DNA of 64,000 nucleotides. Source: Actinernus sp. WN-2022. Taxonomy: Eukaryota > Cnidaria > Anthozoa > Actiniaria > Actinernidae. Below, piece by piece: positions 23,068-37,200 of this stretch (position 1 is the stretch's first letter; every line of letters begins with the position of its first letter). Where the stretch lies: contig JAOWCC010000577.1 of NCBI GenBank assembly GCA_030867875.1, positions 87,029,740 to 87,093,739 on the forward strand. The letters are read 5' to 3'. Below the pieces are notes generated by a model. The model had not been told where the DNA came from. It saw nothing but the letters and a program-made list of their open reading frames with translations, and made no database searches. Both the position numbers and the translations under genes were made by a program.

Positions 23068-23916
23068 TGGACCCAGGCTGCTGGCTTTTTAAGAGGCGAT
23101 TCGAGCATTTGCGGGCAACTTACCTTTGTTTTCAGATGCTCGAGGAAATAAAAGCCGAAGAGGCGAGAGAGAAGATAAAGAAGAGAATCTCTCTTCCATG
23201 CGCTGCATTTCAAATCAAGAAAACACGTATAACCGGTATTGCTGGGCCATTGGAAGCCAATCACAATTACCATTACATCCAGCATGCACTCGCGGTTGGT
23301 AATGAGTAGATTATCCAATCAGGGACGAGGTTCAAATTCTGGACCTCATGTTCGCATGGAAGTGAGATTGTCAACGGATAACAGCAGAGGCTCTTCTTTT
23401 TCGTATCCTCTTCTCTCTCTCAACTCCTCACCTTTTATTTCTTGAGCCCCTGACACCCAGAATACATGCAGCTATGCTTGACTTCATATTAACAGCATTC
23501 AAGCACAAGCTCTCTTTCTTGCGAGCATCTGAGCAAAAGCTTAAAACAGCGAGCACTGCAGACTAATCGCTATCCCTTTAGACATGCTGTAGAATCCATT
23601 TATAGACCACGCGGGACTATTATACATTAACATTAGTATTGTATTAGCATGCATAAACCAGCCGCCGTCTATTGGCAAACTCGCCATCTGATTGGCTAAC
23701 CCGGCACGCGCCGTCTATCGATCGATAGCCGACCGTGCGCGCTCTGTAGACAAACATACTTGGTAAGTACTTTTTGCGAGTGTTTTCACAGTTTTCTTGA
23801 ACGCTAAGTTGATATAACGGTGGCTTGGTTATGTTAAAACAATAAGACTTCTCGCTCTTGGTTCTATCGACTTTGATAGTGGACTCGGCGCTGCCTTCTC
23901 GCGAACTATCTACCAT
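23068..23916. other. No supported gene
   Basis: A + strand ORF (23034-23309) contains a lysine/glutamate-rich stretch (MLEEIKAEEAREKIKKR) after an acceptor-like TTTGTTTTCAG, but nothing else supports an exon. The opposite strand is equally open. Confidence 0.35.
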
Positions 23917-24225
23917 TATAGTTCACCACAAAATGTTGGCGCGTTCATTGGCTAAAAGCGATCACGTGACGTGTTGATGTCGTCCACGGATGCAAACTAT
24001 CAGGCGGTAGTGCTCGCTGAGAGCGGAACTGCACAATTTTGTGATGAACAATAACGACAAATAGTGAGTTTGTCTCGGAACTATCGGTTGATAGTTTCCC
24101 TTGGAAATTTGATGTGTTCTTAAAACTAGCATATAATTCTCGGGCCTATATTTGTTTTAAGATCAAATTTCCGCGGGCAACTATCAGCCGACGGACACAC
24201 TATTTGTATAGTAGAAACCAAGAGC
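23917..24225 (-). repeat. Palindromic repeat family C, single copy
   Basis: 24057-24208 is a palindrome with nested arms (ACAAATAGTG...CACTATTTGT, ATCAAATTTCC/GGAAATTTGAT, TTTTAAGA/TCTTAAAA). The flank contains CACAAAATGTTGGCGCG. It matches, inverted, the duplicated family at 59176-59810. Confidence 0.75.
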
Positions 24226-24443
24226 TCGCAGTCTAAATGTTAAATATGCCATTTTTGACAATAACCAAAACTGACGGTTCCTATGTCCCGTCTTCATCAG
24301 TGACATTTTTCGATTTTCCGAACTGCAATGAGATCAATGGATATTCTCCTGTAGGATAGTGTACTCCGGTTTGTCTGAATCAATACCCATTCAGTTTAGC
24401 ATTTAGGACTAATCTCGATCTATCTCTTTCAGTTGTAAGAAAT

Positions 24444-24791
24444 CGAATCCAAATATGGCGTTTTGCCTACCAAGTCTTCCTACAAAAGCTGCGGCCCCTA
24501 CCGAGTCTAACATATCACTTTGAAATCAATACTTTTGGTAAGTTTGGATGCAAAAGCAAGAAAGGCCTTAAATACATCGCAGCGTACCCGTCAATTTAGA
24601 GACTTTAGTATGAGAATACTTTCAACATAATTTCAATCTTGATAAATTCACAAAGGTTTATTATTTCATCTCCAAACTTCGAAACCTTATTAACACTCAC
24701 ATTTCCTTTTATGTCAATGGCACAGTTTATTCACCTGAAAATACCGAGCTTTCAACATCATGCAAATTAGCCGCGGCCATATTTGGATTCG
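24444..24791. mobile_element. Possible TIR element near the 3' end of TMTC2
   Basis: CGAATCCAAATATGGC at 24444 is inverted at 24776-24791. The two polyadenylation candidates of TMTC2 fall inside it, so the 3' UTR may have been rebuilt by the insertion. Confidence 0.5.
24657..24731 (-). terminator. Candidate polyadenylation signals for TMTC2
   Basis: AATAAA on the minus strand at 24726-24731 and again at 24657-24662, about 340 and 410 bases past the TMTC2 stop codon. Confidence 0.4.
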
Positions 24792-25071
24792 GTCAGTAGT
24801 CGTGACCATAGTTCCCTCCGCCATATTGAATATTTCATGTAAAGAGCTCATGAAAACGAGGCGCACGGTGACACGTACGCCAATCTAAAAACAAACATGA
24901 GAATTCTATTTAAAACAAATCGAGAAATTTGCTGTACACTCGTGTAATATTTCTATGTACAGTACTTTGACTCGTAGTATCGCTCGAGTTACCGTTCGCC
25001 TCGTTTTCGTGCAGTTTCACACTTTACATCACAGTGGCGTAAGGAACTGTGAAGGGGAGTATTGTTTTTTA

Positions 25072-25239
25072 TCACTTCGAGTTCCTCTTGACCATCAGAG
25101 ACCTCAGTTTTTTCAGATTATCCTGTGTCATACTATCTCCAGGATTCAATTTCAAGGCTTTCAGATAATGCTTCTCACTTTCCTCGAGTTTCCCCAGCAC
25201 GTGGAGTATAGCACCAAGGTTCATGTGCGCTATGTTGCT
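25072..25239 (-). CDS. TMTC2: TMTC2 exon 15 (last TPR and stop)
   Basis: Encodes SNIAHMNLGAILHVLGKLEE, then YLKALKLNPGDSMTQDNLKK and LRSLMVKRNSK, followed by TGA at 25074-25072. The AxMNLGAILHxxG and DxxTQxNLxKL pattern is the TMTC2 C-terminus. Confidence 0.96.
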   Translation of the reverse strand, partial: SNIAHMNLGAILHVLGKLEESEKHYLKALKLNPGDSMTQDNLKKLRSLMVKRNSK

Positions 25240-28200
25240 CTGTAAAATAAAATAAAAAGAAGGGGAGGGAATTAAACCAATAAGTCGTTAGCTCAACCAC
25301 CGTCAGCCATGGAAGTAGAAACTCATTTTCTCCCGAACTTTGGTGTTTATTATTTCCTTTACTCGCCTTTAATTACTTTTCTCGAACTCAATAATTCATC
25401 AGGTGAATACAATTGAAATCATGACCATGACGAGTGTTTAGAAATCGTTTCCAAATACAGCTCGCATTTCAAGACTTTTAGATCGCCAATTCTATCATTA
25501 AAGTGGAGTTTGAGAAGCGGCTTTGCCTCGGCTTTCAACCCCTTCTCATTGTATTTAGAAATCGAAAATTCTAAGAAATTCTAAAACAGCTCTTCATGTT
25601 TTACATATCACTTCACATCCAGATCTTCGAAAAATATGATAAGCATAGAGTTCCGTTCACGTCAAACGAAAAACGGAGTGATTTACTTTCTTACGTTTGC
25701 GTTCTCTTGTTGGCATTAAAATTTGGGGTTTTCACATTGTGTTTTTGCAGACAACGGTCAAAATGAAGGCGACTGCGTGCATTTTCACGTGCATTTATTG
25801 TATTTTGTAAAGAAGGTTATTGTTCTATGCGGTCGTCCTAGACGTTGTCATTCACTCTTTTCACCTGGTGGACATCTTGGATTCAAAGCGAGGCAATCCT
25901 TTGTTTTTGCCAGGTCAGCCTCGTAGTGAGGGATAGTCAAAATGAGGCTCACCTGGCAAAAACAAAGGATTGCCTCGCTTTGAATCCAAGATGGCCACCA
26001 GGTGAAAAGAGTGAATTGTGGCCGCTTATATAAGGTGTATATAGAGTCAAAAATTGTTATCATTAATATCGATTCTACGTCAAGTGAATAGTTGAATAAT
26101 GTAGAATATATCTTAATTTGAGTGTTGCATCTAGGAGTTATAGAGATTAAATTTATAATATGCTAATGAGGTGACGTAATGGTTTCGGGAATTTACTTCA
26201 TCAGTTCTTTTTCTTTGTGAAGAAAACTGTTTTCTGATTTTGACAAAATATTTGGTAACATCACTGATGTAACCTTCGAATATAAACTAGATGTTTATGA
26301 AACGTCTTTTATCTCTACCAGTATGTTTTTGTATAATAAATTAAAACTGGATTTACGTCACCGGCTTGAATATATTATAAATATAAACCTCTATAACTAA
26401 TGCAACACTCAAATCGAGAAATATTCTACTATTCACTTGATGTAGAATCGATATTAGTGATAACAAGTTGTGACCATACACTTATACACTTTAAGTTACC
26501 TAATGACACCCTCTGGACCGATAAAACGTCACGAGGCACCAAAAACAATCCCCGCCTCCACCCCTCACAAATGAAATCATGATCAACAAATAACGTCGTC
26601 ACCTTTTAGAATTTTCGAGGCAATCCTTTGTTTTTGCTACGATAGCCTCGCACTGAGGGAATATCAGAACGAGTTTAGCCAAGCAAAAACAAAGGATTGC
26701 CTCGCTTTGAATCCAAGATGGCCACAAGGTGGAAAGAGTGAATACAAAGGCAGGCGTGCGCCTCATAAACTTCCCTTTCTTGTAATCCAATTCTGAATTA
26801 CAACCCATTTCAGTGTTACGTGCATAGGCGGTGTTTCAAGATTTTTAGCCAATCATTCAACATACTCATTCAACACAACCATTCCGCGCAAATGTCCGCC
26901 ACTTCTGGGCGGCAACGGATGTTGGTTTAGTTTGTCGAGTAATTGAATGCGAAAAAGCACCTAAATTATTCGATTCAGTACCTCAAAACCACGATAATCA
27001 AGTGAGCCTGGTTACAAAGCATGTCGAATGATTGTGTCCAATGACTACGTCGAATGAATGCTCTGTGCACGTAACACTGAAATCGGTTGTAAACAAATTA
27101 TCTGTATTCATTACCGTACACATTTCTTCAAATAATTTTCATTGGAGGAGTGGAGCAAGCTGAGGCGCTCACACTATAAAATTGAATTTTGGTTTAGCAG
27201 CCATTTTCTATGCAGACACGGCTCCTTTAAAATGAGCGGTTGTACATTTGACAGTTGCTTTAACGCTATCATTTCCAGGTTACGGGTTGTTCATTTGCAC
27301 ATGCTTCGCCTTACTGATTGATTCCCCAACGCAGTACAACATGTGAATTGAGTCCTTTGTTGGTATTTCTCTCTTGCGCTTCACTCCGCGGGCTTTCTTT
27401 GGGTTCTACAGTTTTCCACATTCTTTCTAACGATTAACTATATAGTCTCTGTCAATGTAATGTGTAGGTCTGTGTAGGCGGGGAAGATAAACACTGGTAT
27501 AATCAACTATATGGTAACCACCGTGGGAGATGATTCGAGCGCTCACAATGCTTATAAGTCCTAGCCAGAAATCGTGTCGATTTGGGCATAGTAAGGTGTT
27601 TTAAATATTGTTCAACCACTTTTGGGTTATTTGTAGTCGTTATATATTGCTTTAATATGCATTACAAATCCTTGAAATGACGTCGTTTAAGGAACATTAT
27701 GCCAGCTAATGAGTTGAAAATGAATTGCGTAATAACGTATAATGTTTTTCAGTTGTTTTTCAGGCGTCAGATATTTGATCCTTGCATTATCTTAGAGGCT
27801 ATTTTTAAAAGATCTAGATATTTTAATATGTGGAAGTGACAAAAAAACAGAGCAAAAGGCATTAGAATTTGCTCACGACGGCATTGAAATTTGATTCCTT
27901 AATAGACGGCAGGACATGTTTCTTTGTATTCTAGAATAGGACATTTGCATGATGACGTCACATACTACAACTACCACAACTCTTTGCGCGGATCGTTTCA
28001 TTCCTCTAATTTGGACCATTGTCTTGGTATTCTCTCAAAGGAGTTGATAAATCTGAATGAGAAAAAGATTTGGAAAGAATGCTGGTAGTTGTAGTAAAAC
28101 GACGTCATAATGAAAATGTCCTATTAGGGTGTCCCATGCAGTAACGATCCCAAGCGCCTTTGCGAAACCGAACTGGCCATACTCGTTTCTAAAGTGAGCA

Positions 28201-31200
28201 ATTGTTACACAACAGCAATAGATTTAGGTATCCACAAGGAACATTTGAGAACAAACACTCTTTTCCAGTGGAGGTTCCCTTTAAAGTGCCTATGACCCTT
28301 TTGCAATTTTGATAGCTTATGAACCTCCGAAACGTTTTGAGTACTTCTGTGAAGAAAGTTTTGGTTTAAAGGGAATACTTTATGATCTACGCTTGTTTGA
28401 AATCGTGTAAATGTGACCTTTCCTGACCCATGACCGCGTAAGGAAAAGCCTGGGTCGAAACCTGGGTAGACGTCATCTTGACGTCATATAATTAATTCGG
28501 CTTTGCAATCATTTGAAGAAATACTTAACATGTTGACTAAAATGACTTTTTCCTTTACTAACAACTCAAAAACTGTGTATATTTTCTATGCATCGATGTT
28601 GTTGTGATAAAAAGGTGCCATGGAGAATAATGCATTAATGAGATGACGTCTACCCAGGTTTCGACCCAGGCTTTTACTTACGCGGTCATGGGTCAGGAAA
28701 GGTCACATTTACACGATTTCAAACATAAAGTACTCACTTTAAACCAAAACTTCCTTCACAGAAGTACTCAAACCGTTTCGGAGGTTCATAAGCTATCAAA
28801 ATTGCAAAAGGGTGATAGGCACTTTAAGCACTTCATCAGAGCAAGAGAGCTGAGTCCTGCCTTAGATAACCCGATGGTGCTTTTCAAGTGACGTTCACAT
28901 TGTTGTTTCTTTATTTGCGCTCTGCCGTCTACTTACTTGAGGATTAAGGATAACAGATTTTCTGTAGCAATCCTCTGCTTTTTCATATCTTCCTGATTCC
29001 CTGGGAAAAAGAAAAGAGGAAATTACATTGGGCACCGCACCCCTTAATTTTAATGTCCCCGATAAGTAGACCACTTGTGGTCAGCTAGAAGATTAGACAC
29101 TTAAATAAAGTTATTGATTGATCGTGTAAAGGTAGGAGTGCCGTGCCGAAGGTAGGAGTGCCGTGCCGAAGGTAGGAGTGCCGTGCCCAAGGTAGGAGTG
29201 CCGTGCCCAAGGTAGGAGTGCCGTGCCCAAGGTAGGAGTGCCGTGCCGAAGGTAGGAGTGCCGTGCCCAAGGTAGGAGTGCCGTGCCCAAGGTAGGAGTG
29301 CCGTGCCCAAGGTAGGAGTGCCGTGCCGAAGGTAGGAGTGCCGTGCCGAAGGTAGGAGTGCCGTGCCGAAGGTAGGAGTGCCGCGCCCAAGGTAGGAGTG
29401 CCGTGCCCAAGGTAGGAGTGCCGTGCCCAAAATACTTGTCAAGTAAAACGGGCTTTCGTGTGACTGACTGGTAGTAGTAGTAGTAGTAGTTTATTTACCC
29501 ACGTAGTCACTAATGAGCATAAGCTCGTTTACAATGTGTACGTACAGTCAACTAATTAAGATAGAGGATGAAAATTTGATATTAAATTCTAAGAATACAA
29601 TCAATGTTTGCTTATTTGCAATTAGATAACACTAGTAATATTAATAACAACACTATAATGATATCAATAACAACACCAAAAAATAAGAAATATTAATAAA
29701 TGTAGAGTATTTCAAATATCGCGCTTGCAGGGTAAAAAGTAAAAAGTAACTGGGGAAAAATAAGTAATTTTCATATTAACTGACGACTCTTGCACCCATG
29801 TAGGATGGTTGAAGTCCAAGAAAATATGCAGAAAAGACATCAATTTGACAAACTGTGCGTAGAACTATGCATCAATATGAGTACATAGGGTATATTTCGA
29901 TAATTATATTTATTTATTTATTAATACACAAACCAAACTCGATCAACTTCATGAAGATATTACGCTAGTGCAGCCATATACATCATTATAAAATTAGCCT
30001 GTTGTAAAACTATAGAATAATTCACCAACCTCAAATAATTTGCAGTATTGAAGACGATATCGAAATCGTCTGGTGTCAACTCTATGGCTTTAAGGAACAT
30101 GTCTGCCGCCAGTGAGATCTTCCTGTATTCGTACAAGTGCTGACCGTAGTGAGTCCATACTGAGGAGTCTCGAGGGCCGAGTATTTGGGCCTTCTTGAAT
30201 AATGCCTCGGCCTGTTTAACGCGCCCCTGAAGAAATATTAAACAGTCAGACACGACAAGTAGAACGCATCGATAAAACTAGAGAAATATGCTTATTAGCT
30301 GGTGTTATCTATGCTGGTCAGCTCAGGTCTAGACTGCGGGAGGTCGGGGGGTTTGAATCGCGGCCGCAATCCTTGGGCAGAGACGTAGAACCCGTACTTA
30401 TAATCAGTATTTGAAGGGGACGGGAAAGAACCTGTTGTACTACTCGAAAAAGAGCAGGGGATTCTCAACCGGTACAGCAGCATGGCTATTGTACTAACCA
30501 CACACTCAACATTGTAAACTGCGTGGCAGCTATTAGCGCCGTAAGCAGTCCGGAAAAATTAAGCGCCACGAGACTGTGGTGATAAAGCACTATATAAATT
30601 GGGTTCGAGTCCCACTTGGGTCAGAGATTTTTTCTCTTTCCCTCGTAGGGCGTGCACACTTAGCACTACAGCTTACCACTTTATATTACATTCTTTACAC
30701 TTACTAGTGCTACGCGGCAAACATGATTCAATATCATAACTACATATACATATATAATCGCCGTGACCCCATATAACGCACCAATACCCACGATTGCTCT
30801 CATCTGACTTGATAGCTCAGTTGGTAGAGCGCCAGACATGTAACCTGGAGATCGTTGGGTTCGAGTCCCACTTGGGTCAGATATTTTTTCTCTTTCCCTC
30901 GTAGGGCGTGCACACTTAGCACTACAGCTTACCACTTTATATTACATTCTATATAAATATGGCCATTGTTATTATTATTATTATTATTATTAAATGTCAT
31001 GCGTCTCTCTGTCTGTATGTGTGTGTTTGCGATCGGATTGGTCGAATTATGACCAATTCTGTCCTTGCAAACACAATTGGAAATAAACTAGAGGGGACTA
31101 CGTTCGAGTGGGAAACGTACGACAGAGTTACCATAAGGCATATGGTTTCTGTCCGTCTGATCCACTCACAGTCAGGGTTCTATCTTGGACGTTTGGTTTG

Positions 31201-34200
31201 GGAAGGAAGTATCTAGTGGGCAAAGGTCGCGAGATTTTTAGGTGGTTTGGGGCATGCCACGGAAAAAAAAAAATTGGGATGCCGATTTCGTGAAGCAACA
31301 AACACAGTTACATTGTATATTTAATATTCACCACATTAGCGAAATGTTTTTGGGAGGGGGAGCTGAGTGTTTAGGGGAGAGAGGGGGAGGGAGGGGAAGA
31401 TTTCCCCTTCTCCCACTAGAAAAAACGCCGAGTGTGTACAGTTACGATCCGGCTAGCCTGTCAGAGGCTCCTGCTTGTGGGTGTTTCCATTTTCAAGAAA
31501 TTTGCTTTTGGGTTGCCTGTGGTTCGCGATGGTGAGACTGGAAACGCCAAATGCGCACCACAGGTATCCCAAGAAGAAACGTAGCAGAAAAATTAAATAC
31601 CAAGAAAACACCACGGCAAAACGTTATGCTCCGCTGAACAATAGGAACGAGGAGTGAAGGAAGGTGATCTGGCATGGCGAGACCCGGGTAGGAGATTGTT
31701 CAAATACAGGCACGTTTATGTCATTTCCGACGGCTGAGCGAAGCAGGAGCGATATAGTCAGACATTGATATTCTGCCGGCACGGTAGAGAGGTTTGGATA
31801 CGAAGACATTATGGGTAATGCTGCTAGCATATATAATGCTTCTAGCGGGAAAATTAATCATTCTAGGCCAAACACCTCTACGTTTGTTTCAAATTTATTT
31901 ATTTTATTGATTATAGCCGCGGTTAATTTGCGTTAATAATCAGTTCTCTCACTCTCGGAGAATTCGGATTGCTGTATTACGTCGAGGTATACGTTTCCGC
32001 TCATTTCCACGCTTTTTATGCCACAACACCAGGGTGGTTCTTTCGTGTTTTAGCGGATTTTCGTATCTAGCAGTCTGCCATAAGTTAAGAATACAATTTT
32101 ATATTAGTTAATTGTATAAAGGTACTACCACACGCTGCTACATTGCACGCAATACTGCCAGCAATTGTTGTTCACACGGTGCAATTTGTTGCGAGTAATG
32201 TTGCCGAAGTAGAACTCGATCCTACTTCTGAAACATTGCCGGCAATGTTACGCGCAATGTCGCAGCGAGTTGTCTGGCGACTATCTCACAATAAACTATC
32301 CTTATTAAGTCTCTTGTCAGTGTAGTTAGAATGTAATTTTTCCGAGGGATTAAACATTTTTAGTAAATAATTATATAATTTTAATAGTAAAGTCGCAGTG
32401 AATTACAAATTAAGAAAACTTCAACCTGCTTAAGTTTTAGGCTATGCCGTAAAGTAGTTTTCATGAAAAAGTTCACAGACCTAAAATCAGCGTTGATTGC
32501 CTTTGTTGTCTTTCAGTTTACGTTACGTGCGTGTGGTTTGCTTACCAAAAGCGCATGTGCCTAAGGTTTTGCCGCTGTAGCCTTGCCGTATATCGTTCCC
32601 ACGCATACGAAATCTTCTGTATTGCCACTCTACAGTGAGCGATTATTTTACCGTTTTAGATAACAGCTTGGCGAGCGTCAGATGTGCAGGCACGTGGTCG
32701 GGTTTGGCTTGTAGCGATTTCTTGTACCATTTTTCAGCCTCGACTGTCATACTTGCTTTGGTGTAAGTTTCACCTAAGAATATGAAATAGAACTGATAAA
32801 CAGGAGATATTCGCTATTTATATTCAAATACCGGAAAATCCCACACATCTTCCCATACATCTTCGTTAGGGGTTTTGAGTAGGCTAACATCCGGGTGGGC
32901 TTATAACCGGGATAACAAACACATTCTGAAATGCGTTTACAGTTTTTAACACTAGCCTTTCCACTACCTATATAGACCCCTCACTTACTGGTGAATCCTT
33001 ATCAAGACCCTTAGACGTGTAAGACGTTTGCGCTGACCACTATACGCCACCACGGCTCTCACTTTGACAAAATGCCACATTTGGATCCAAAACTGATTGC
33101 TACCTATGCGGGTTGAACATCCGTTAGATTTTCGAAAGGGATAATTTAGGGGTAATGATTAAAGGGGCTATGTCACGGTGTTGCGCATGTTTGAATCGAT
33201 GTTCGATTGGTGGTTGTTAATTGGCTACAAACAGTTAAAGTCTCCTCCCTCAATGCTTAATTGAAATGATACGCAAATTCTTCCTTGGAGACTATGTTTG
33301 TTCATTTTATTTGCTTTGATTTTAACCATCCCACATGCGTGTTAGCCTCCGATGCAGACGTCTTGTGTGGTTCGTTTCCCTCCCTCCCACACCACCGTCT
33401 GCGAACTCAAGCCGGGTTTTTTGTTCAGCCAATCAGAGAGGAGCTCCTATTTTCCGGGAGCTCATTAAAATGCACAGAACTTCGATATGAATAGAATTCC
33501 CTACAAACCTTCACAGTCTCTGAACTGAGTATTCTTGCCACCAAAGCAAGTTTTTTTATGGCGACAGGAAAGACGTTTGGAGATATTCGAAATCCATTGT
33601 CAAAAGTCCAGATTTGATACACTGAGATATCGTTTTTTTTTCATCACTTGGCAACCTCTGAGCGTTTTGAAGTTATTTTCCGTTGTCTAGGCGACTGAGA
33701 GGAGACTGGCACATGCTGCACGTGCAATATGGAAGTAAAAAAAATCAGCCAATCAAGTGTTTGTGTTCCCACGGTCTACGAAGTAATTAATTAATGTTTG
33801 GGCTAAGGTGAAAACCTAACAAGCAATTTGATTGGGCAAAATATACAATCCGTAAGTCACGGAACACAAAATAGGAGCTCCTCTCTGATTGGCTGAACAA
33901 AAAACCTGGCTCGAGTTCGCAGACGGTGGTGTGGGAGGGAGGGAAACGAACCACACAAGACGTCTGCATCGGAGGCTACATGCGTGTGAGGTTCCTCAGT
34001 TCATAAGAAAAATATAAAGGCCTCTCACCGTGATACAGCCCCACCGTGACACAGCCCCACCGTGACACAGCCCCACCGTGATACAGGACCAAATGCATGT
34101 AATAAACAAATCCATGGCCAACCCACCAATCATATTGTAAAGACTGTGTGGTTCAAAGTGCGCAGGTCGTGTCTTCACCGCGTCATGATACACACGTAGG

Positions 34201-37200
34201 GATTCCTGTGGGACATAAAACGTAATATTATAGATACATTATCCTTTGTCTGGGAGATATATAAATGCATGGTTCGCAGGGTTTTTAATACGTTTTCACA
34301 CAGCTGGACCATTCTGTTACCTAGCCGGAGAAATAACTTCAAAACCTCCCCTTCTCGTACACTTTTCAATAGAGAGCCTTACTTTGTCTGGGTAAAGTAG
34401 CTGCCACACATAACCAGAGTACACGATGAATTTCGCCGGCTGCTGGCTTTTATTAAAAATCCTGGGTTCATACAGCTTTTCAGCCAACCAAGGACTTTCC
34501 ATGCAATGACAAATCTTAACAAGGCATAGGGCGCTAAAAGGCGCAAATACCGCAATGTCCCATTATGTGCTCTTCCAAATTTTCCACACAATGTTAACTG
34601 GAACAAGCTATATATTTAAGAAAGCGACTTCCTTTTTTTAAGTAGGATATCAGTGTTACGTGTTTCAAGTATGTGAGACAATCATTCGACAAATTTGTTC
34701 GACACAATCATTCCGCGCAAATTTCCGCCACTTCTGTGATCGAGAACGCATGTCTGTTGAAACTAGGAATATGAAAGAGCATGATAAACCAGTGAACCTT
34801 GTTACAAATCATTTCGCGCGATTGTGTTGAATGAGTGCATCGAATGATTGGCATATGCACGTAACACTGAAATCGGTTGTTAGTTCTTTTTTTCTTTTTA
34901 CCTCTAGTCTCCCCAAGTCGGTCAGAACTCTGCCAAGATTATACTTGATAGAAGTGACTAAAAGATATAACACATGCACATGATCAGAAACAGATACTCA
35001 CTTGTGTGGCCTCGATTCACATCTTAACAACGTAGATCACAAATTATGCATGTGTGATTGAAACAACAGCAATAGTACTTATTTATACACCGTACGTTTA
35101 TTAGCTGCTATTATGGTTGCGTCTACGAATAGCAGTCGCAGCGGTATTGATCAAAAGGGCTTTGTATTGACCCTAACGCCTCACTTCAATGTAATGAAGC
35201 ACTATTCCAACGGTGTATCTAAATTAGTCGTGCTTGTTTAAGAGGGCGGTCGTTTCCTTTCAATAGACTTTTCTCACGCGGCGGCCATTTTGAATAAAAA
35301 ACTCTGAATTTCTAATGAGACCTGAAACAACCATAGGGGCTGATCAAAGCCAGGTCACGGCTAATCCACAGATCGAATTGGAATTTGGCGTGTTGCATTT
35401 TGGGGAGGGAAGAAAACCGGAGTACCCGGAGAAAAACACTCGGAGCAACGGCGAGATACCAACAAAATCCACTCACATATGGCGCCGCGTCCGGGAATCG
35501 AACCTGGGCCACAGAGGTGAAAGGCGAAGCACTTAACCACTGCGCCACCCCGGCTCCCCCATAACATAATACCATAATACCATTGTAAAAGCAGTCCGAT
35601 ACAGATTCACTGACGGGATATGTCAGTAAAATGTAAAGCGCCATGAGACTGTGGTGATATGGCGCTATATAAATATGGCCTATTATTATTATTATTATTG
35701 TTCATGCCTGTCCAGCCTCGTTCTAAAACGTGTTGAACGGAGGCTGGACGGGCATGAATGGTTTTATTCCAAGATGGCCATCGCGTGAGAAAGGTCTATG
35801 GCGCTTCATTACATCGAAGTGAGGCGTTCGGGTCAATACCGCTGTAACTGGTATTCGTAAACGCAACCGTAATATCAGCTATTGAAGCTTAAGCTGATAA
35901 TACTTTTTGTTTAAACGTTATGCTCGTATCTAGTCCTCTAGCTAACCCTAGAATCACACTGCGGCAAAACGGTATGCTCCGCTGGCCAAAAGAACGAAGG
36001 CTCTGCTATCAAATACAAATTACCGAGGGTTTCAACTTTTTTAGTAAATAATTTTATAACTTAGTAAACTCACAATGAAGTACAAATTGAGAAAACTTCA
36101 ACCTGTTAAAGTCTTAGGCTTAGCTTTTAAGTAGTTTTCTTAGTTTTTGACAAAACAGTTCACAAATGAATACTTTTAAGCAGAAACGTTAAAATCACGG
36201 CATATGCCTGTTGTTTCATTTCAGTTTTCGCGGGAAACTGGGGGCGGCCGCGCGCGGACAAGAAATAGCAAATACGCATGCGCGTGACGTTTTGCCGCGG
36301 TGTGCCCTAGAATGGGTCTACTAATCAGGGACACGAATTCCTCGGTCGAATTGGAATTTAGGTTGGTTTTTGAGAAGGGAGGAAAACCGGAGAACTCGGA
36401 GAAAAACTCTCGGAGCATGCAAGGGCAAGAAACCCGGAAATCGAACGCGGGTCACAGGCGAGAGCGAAGAGCTTCACTACGCCATCTCGGCTCTCTAGAG
36501 GTGATCATATTTGAGACTAAAGAGTATGAGACTGCCAGTAGACGAGGAGGCAAATCAACTGGCTATTACGTATGTGATTGAGCGCACGAGCAATCGAACT
36601 CAGGGTTCGGCCATACTGCCCGCCACTGATGGCAGTCAAAACTCCAACTCAAGGAAAACTTGGTCGCTTAAATATGAAATGTTCACTTGAGAGTAAGCAA
36701 GTAATGTTCTAGTGTAAATGAACACGATGGAAACAGAAGCCTCGCTTGCATGCTATATTTAAATTGCATTGAGACTGAGCATTCTGATTGGCTTATTCTT
36801 CTGCTCACATTTACTTTGTTTTCACTTGAACATAAGCGACGGAAGCTCGATGGAAGAAGCAGAAACGCAATAAGGAGGAAACCTTCCGTTCCATCTGTTT
36901 CCATCGGACTTATGCTTCTATTCACGTCTCCGTTTCTTGATTATCACTAGAACGTCTCGTTCCTTATGCTACCGTCACTAGTGATAACCAGCCTTTAAGG
37001 TCTGTTGTTTTGAATACCCACCCCTCCCTTGGGTATACATGTGTAATTAATGATTAACCATGAAATTTAGGGTGAAACAGAGGCGATTTGTGAGGGGGGG
37101 GGGGGGGGGGGGGGGCGTGATTGATTCCAGTGTCGTACTTGCATGTGAGTGCTGCTTCGGATCTTTCAAGCCGTGGCCGCTAATAGATGTGGCGTTCTTC

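Larger units (their letters stand above)
35100..35890. mobile_element. Inverted-arm element carrying two nested SINEs
   Basis: The left arm (GGTTGCGTCTACGAATA, AACGCCTCACTTC, TTTCTCACGCG) is inverted at about 35755-35885. The SINE family 1 copy (35380-35559) and SINE family 2 tail (35566-35697) lie between the arms, so they entered the element after it formed or were captured by it. Confidence 0.7.

Noticed and set aside
23034..23309. ORF with charged helix MLEEIKAEEAREKIKKR after an acceptor-like site
   Set aside because: It starts inside a MITE arm, has no donor or neighbouring exon with matching phase, and no family similarity was recognised.
29085..29442. Three overlapping ORFs of about 100 residues
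   Set aside because: They are the three frames of the 20-bp minisatellite.
30806..30878. tRNA-Thr (TGT) gene
   Set aside because: The cloverleaf has mismatched stems and lacks U33, and it carries the same downstream tail as a neighbouring truncated copy, so it is a SINE head.
35312..35644. 110-residue minus-strand ORF and its plus-strand partner
   Set aside because: Both are shadows of SINE families 1 and 2.
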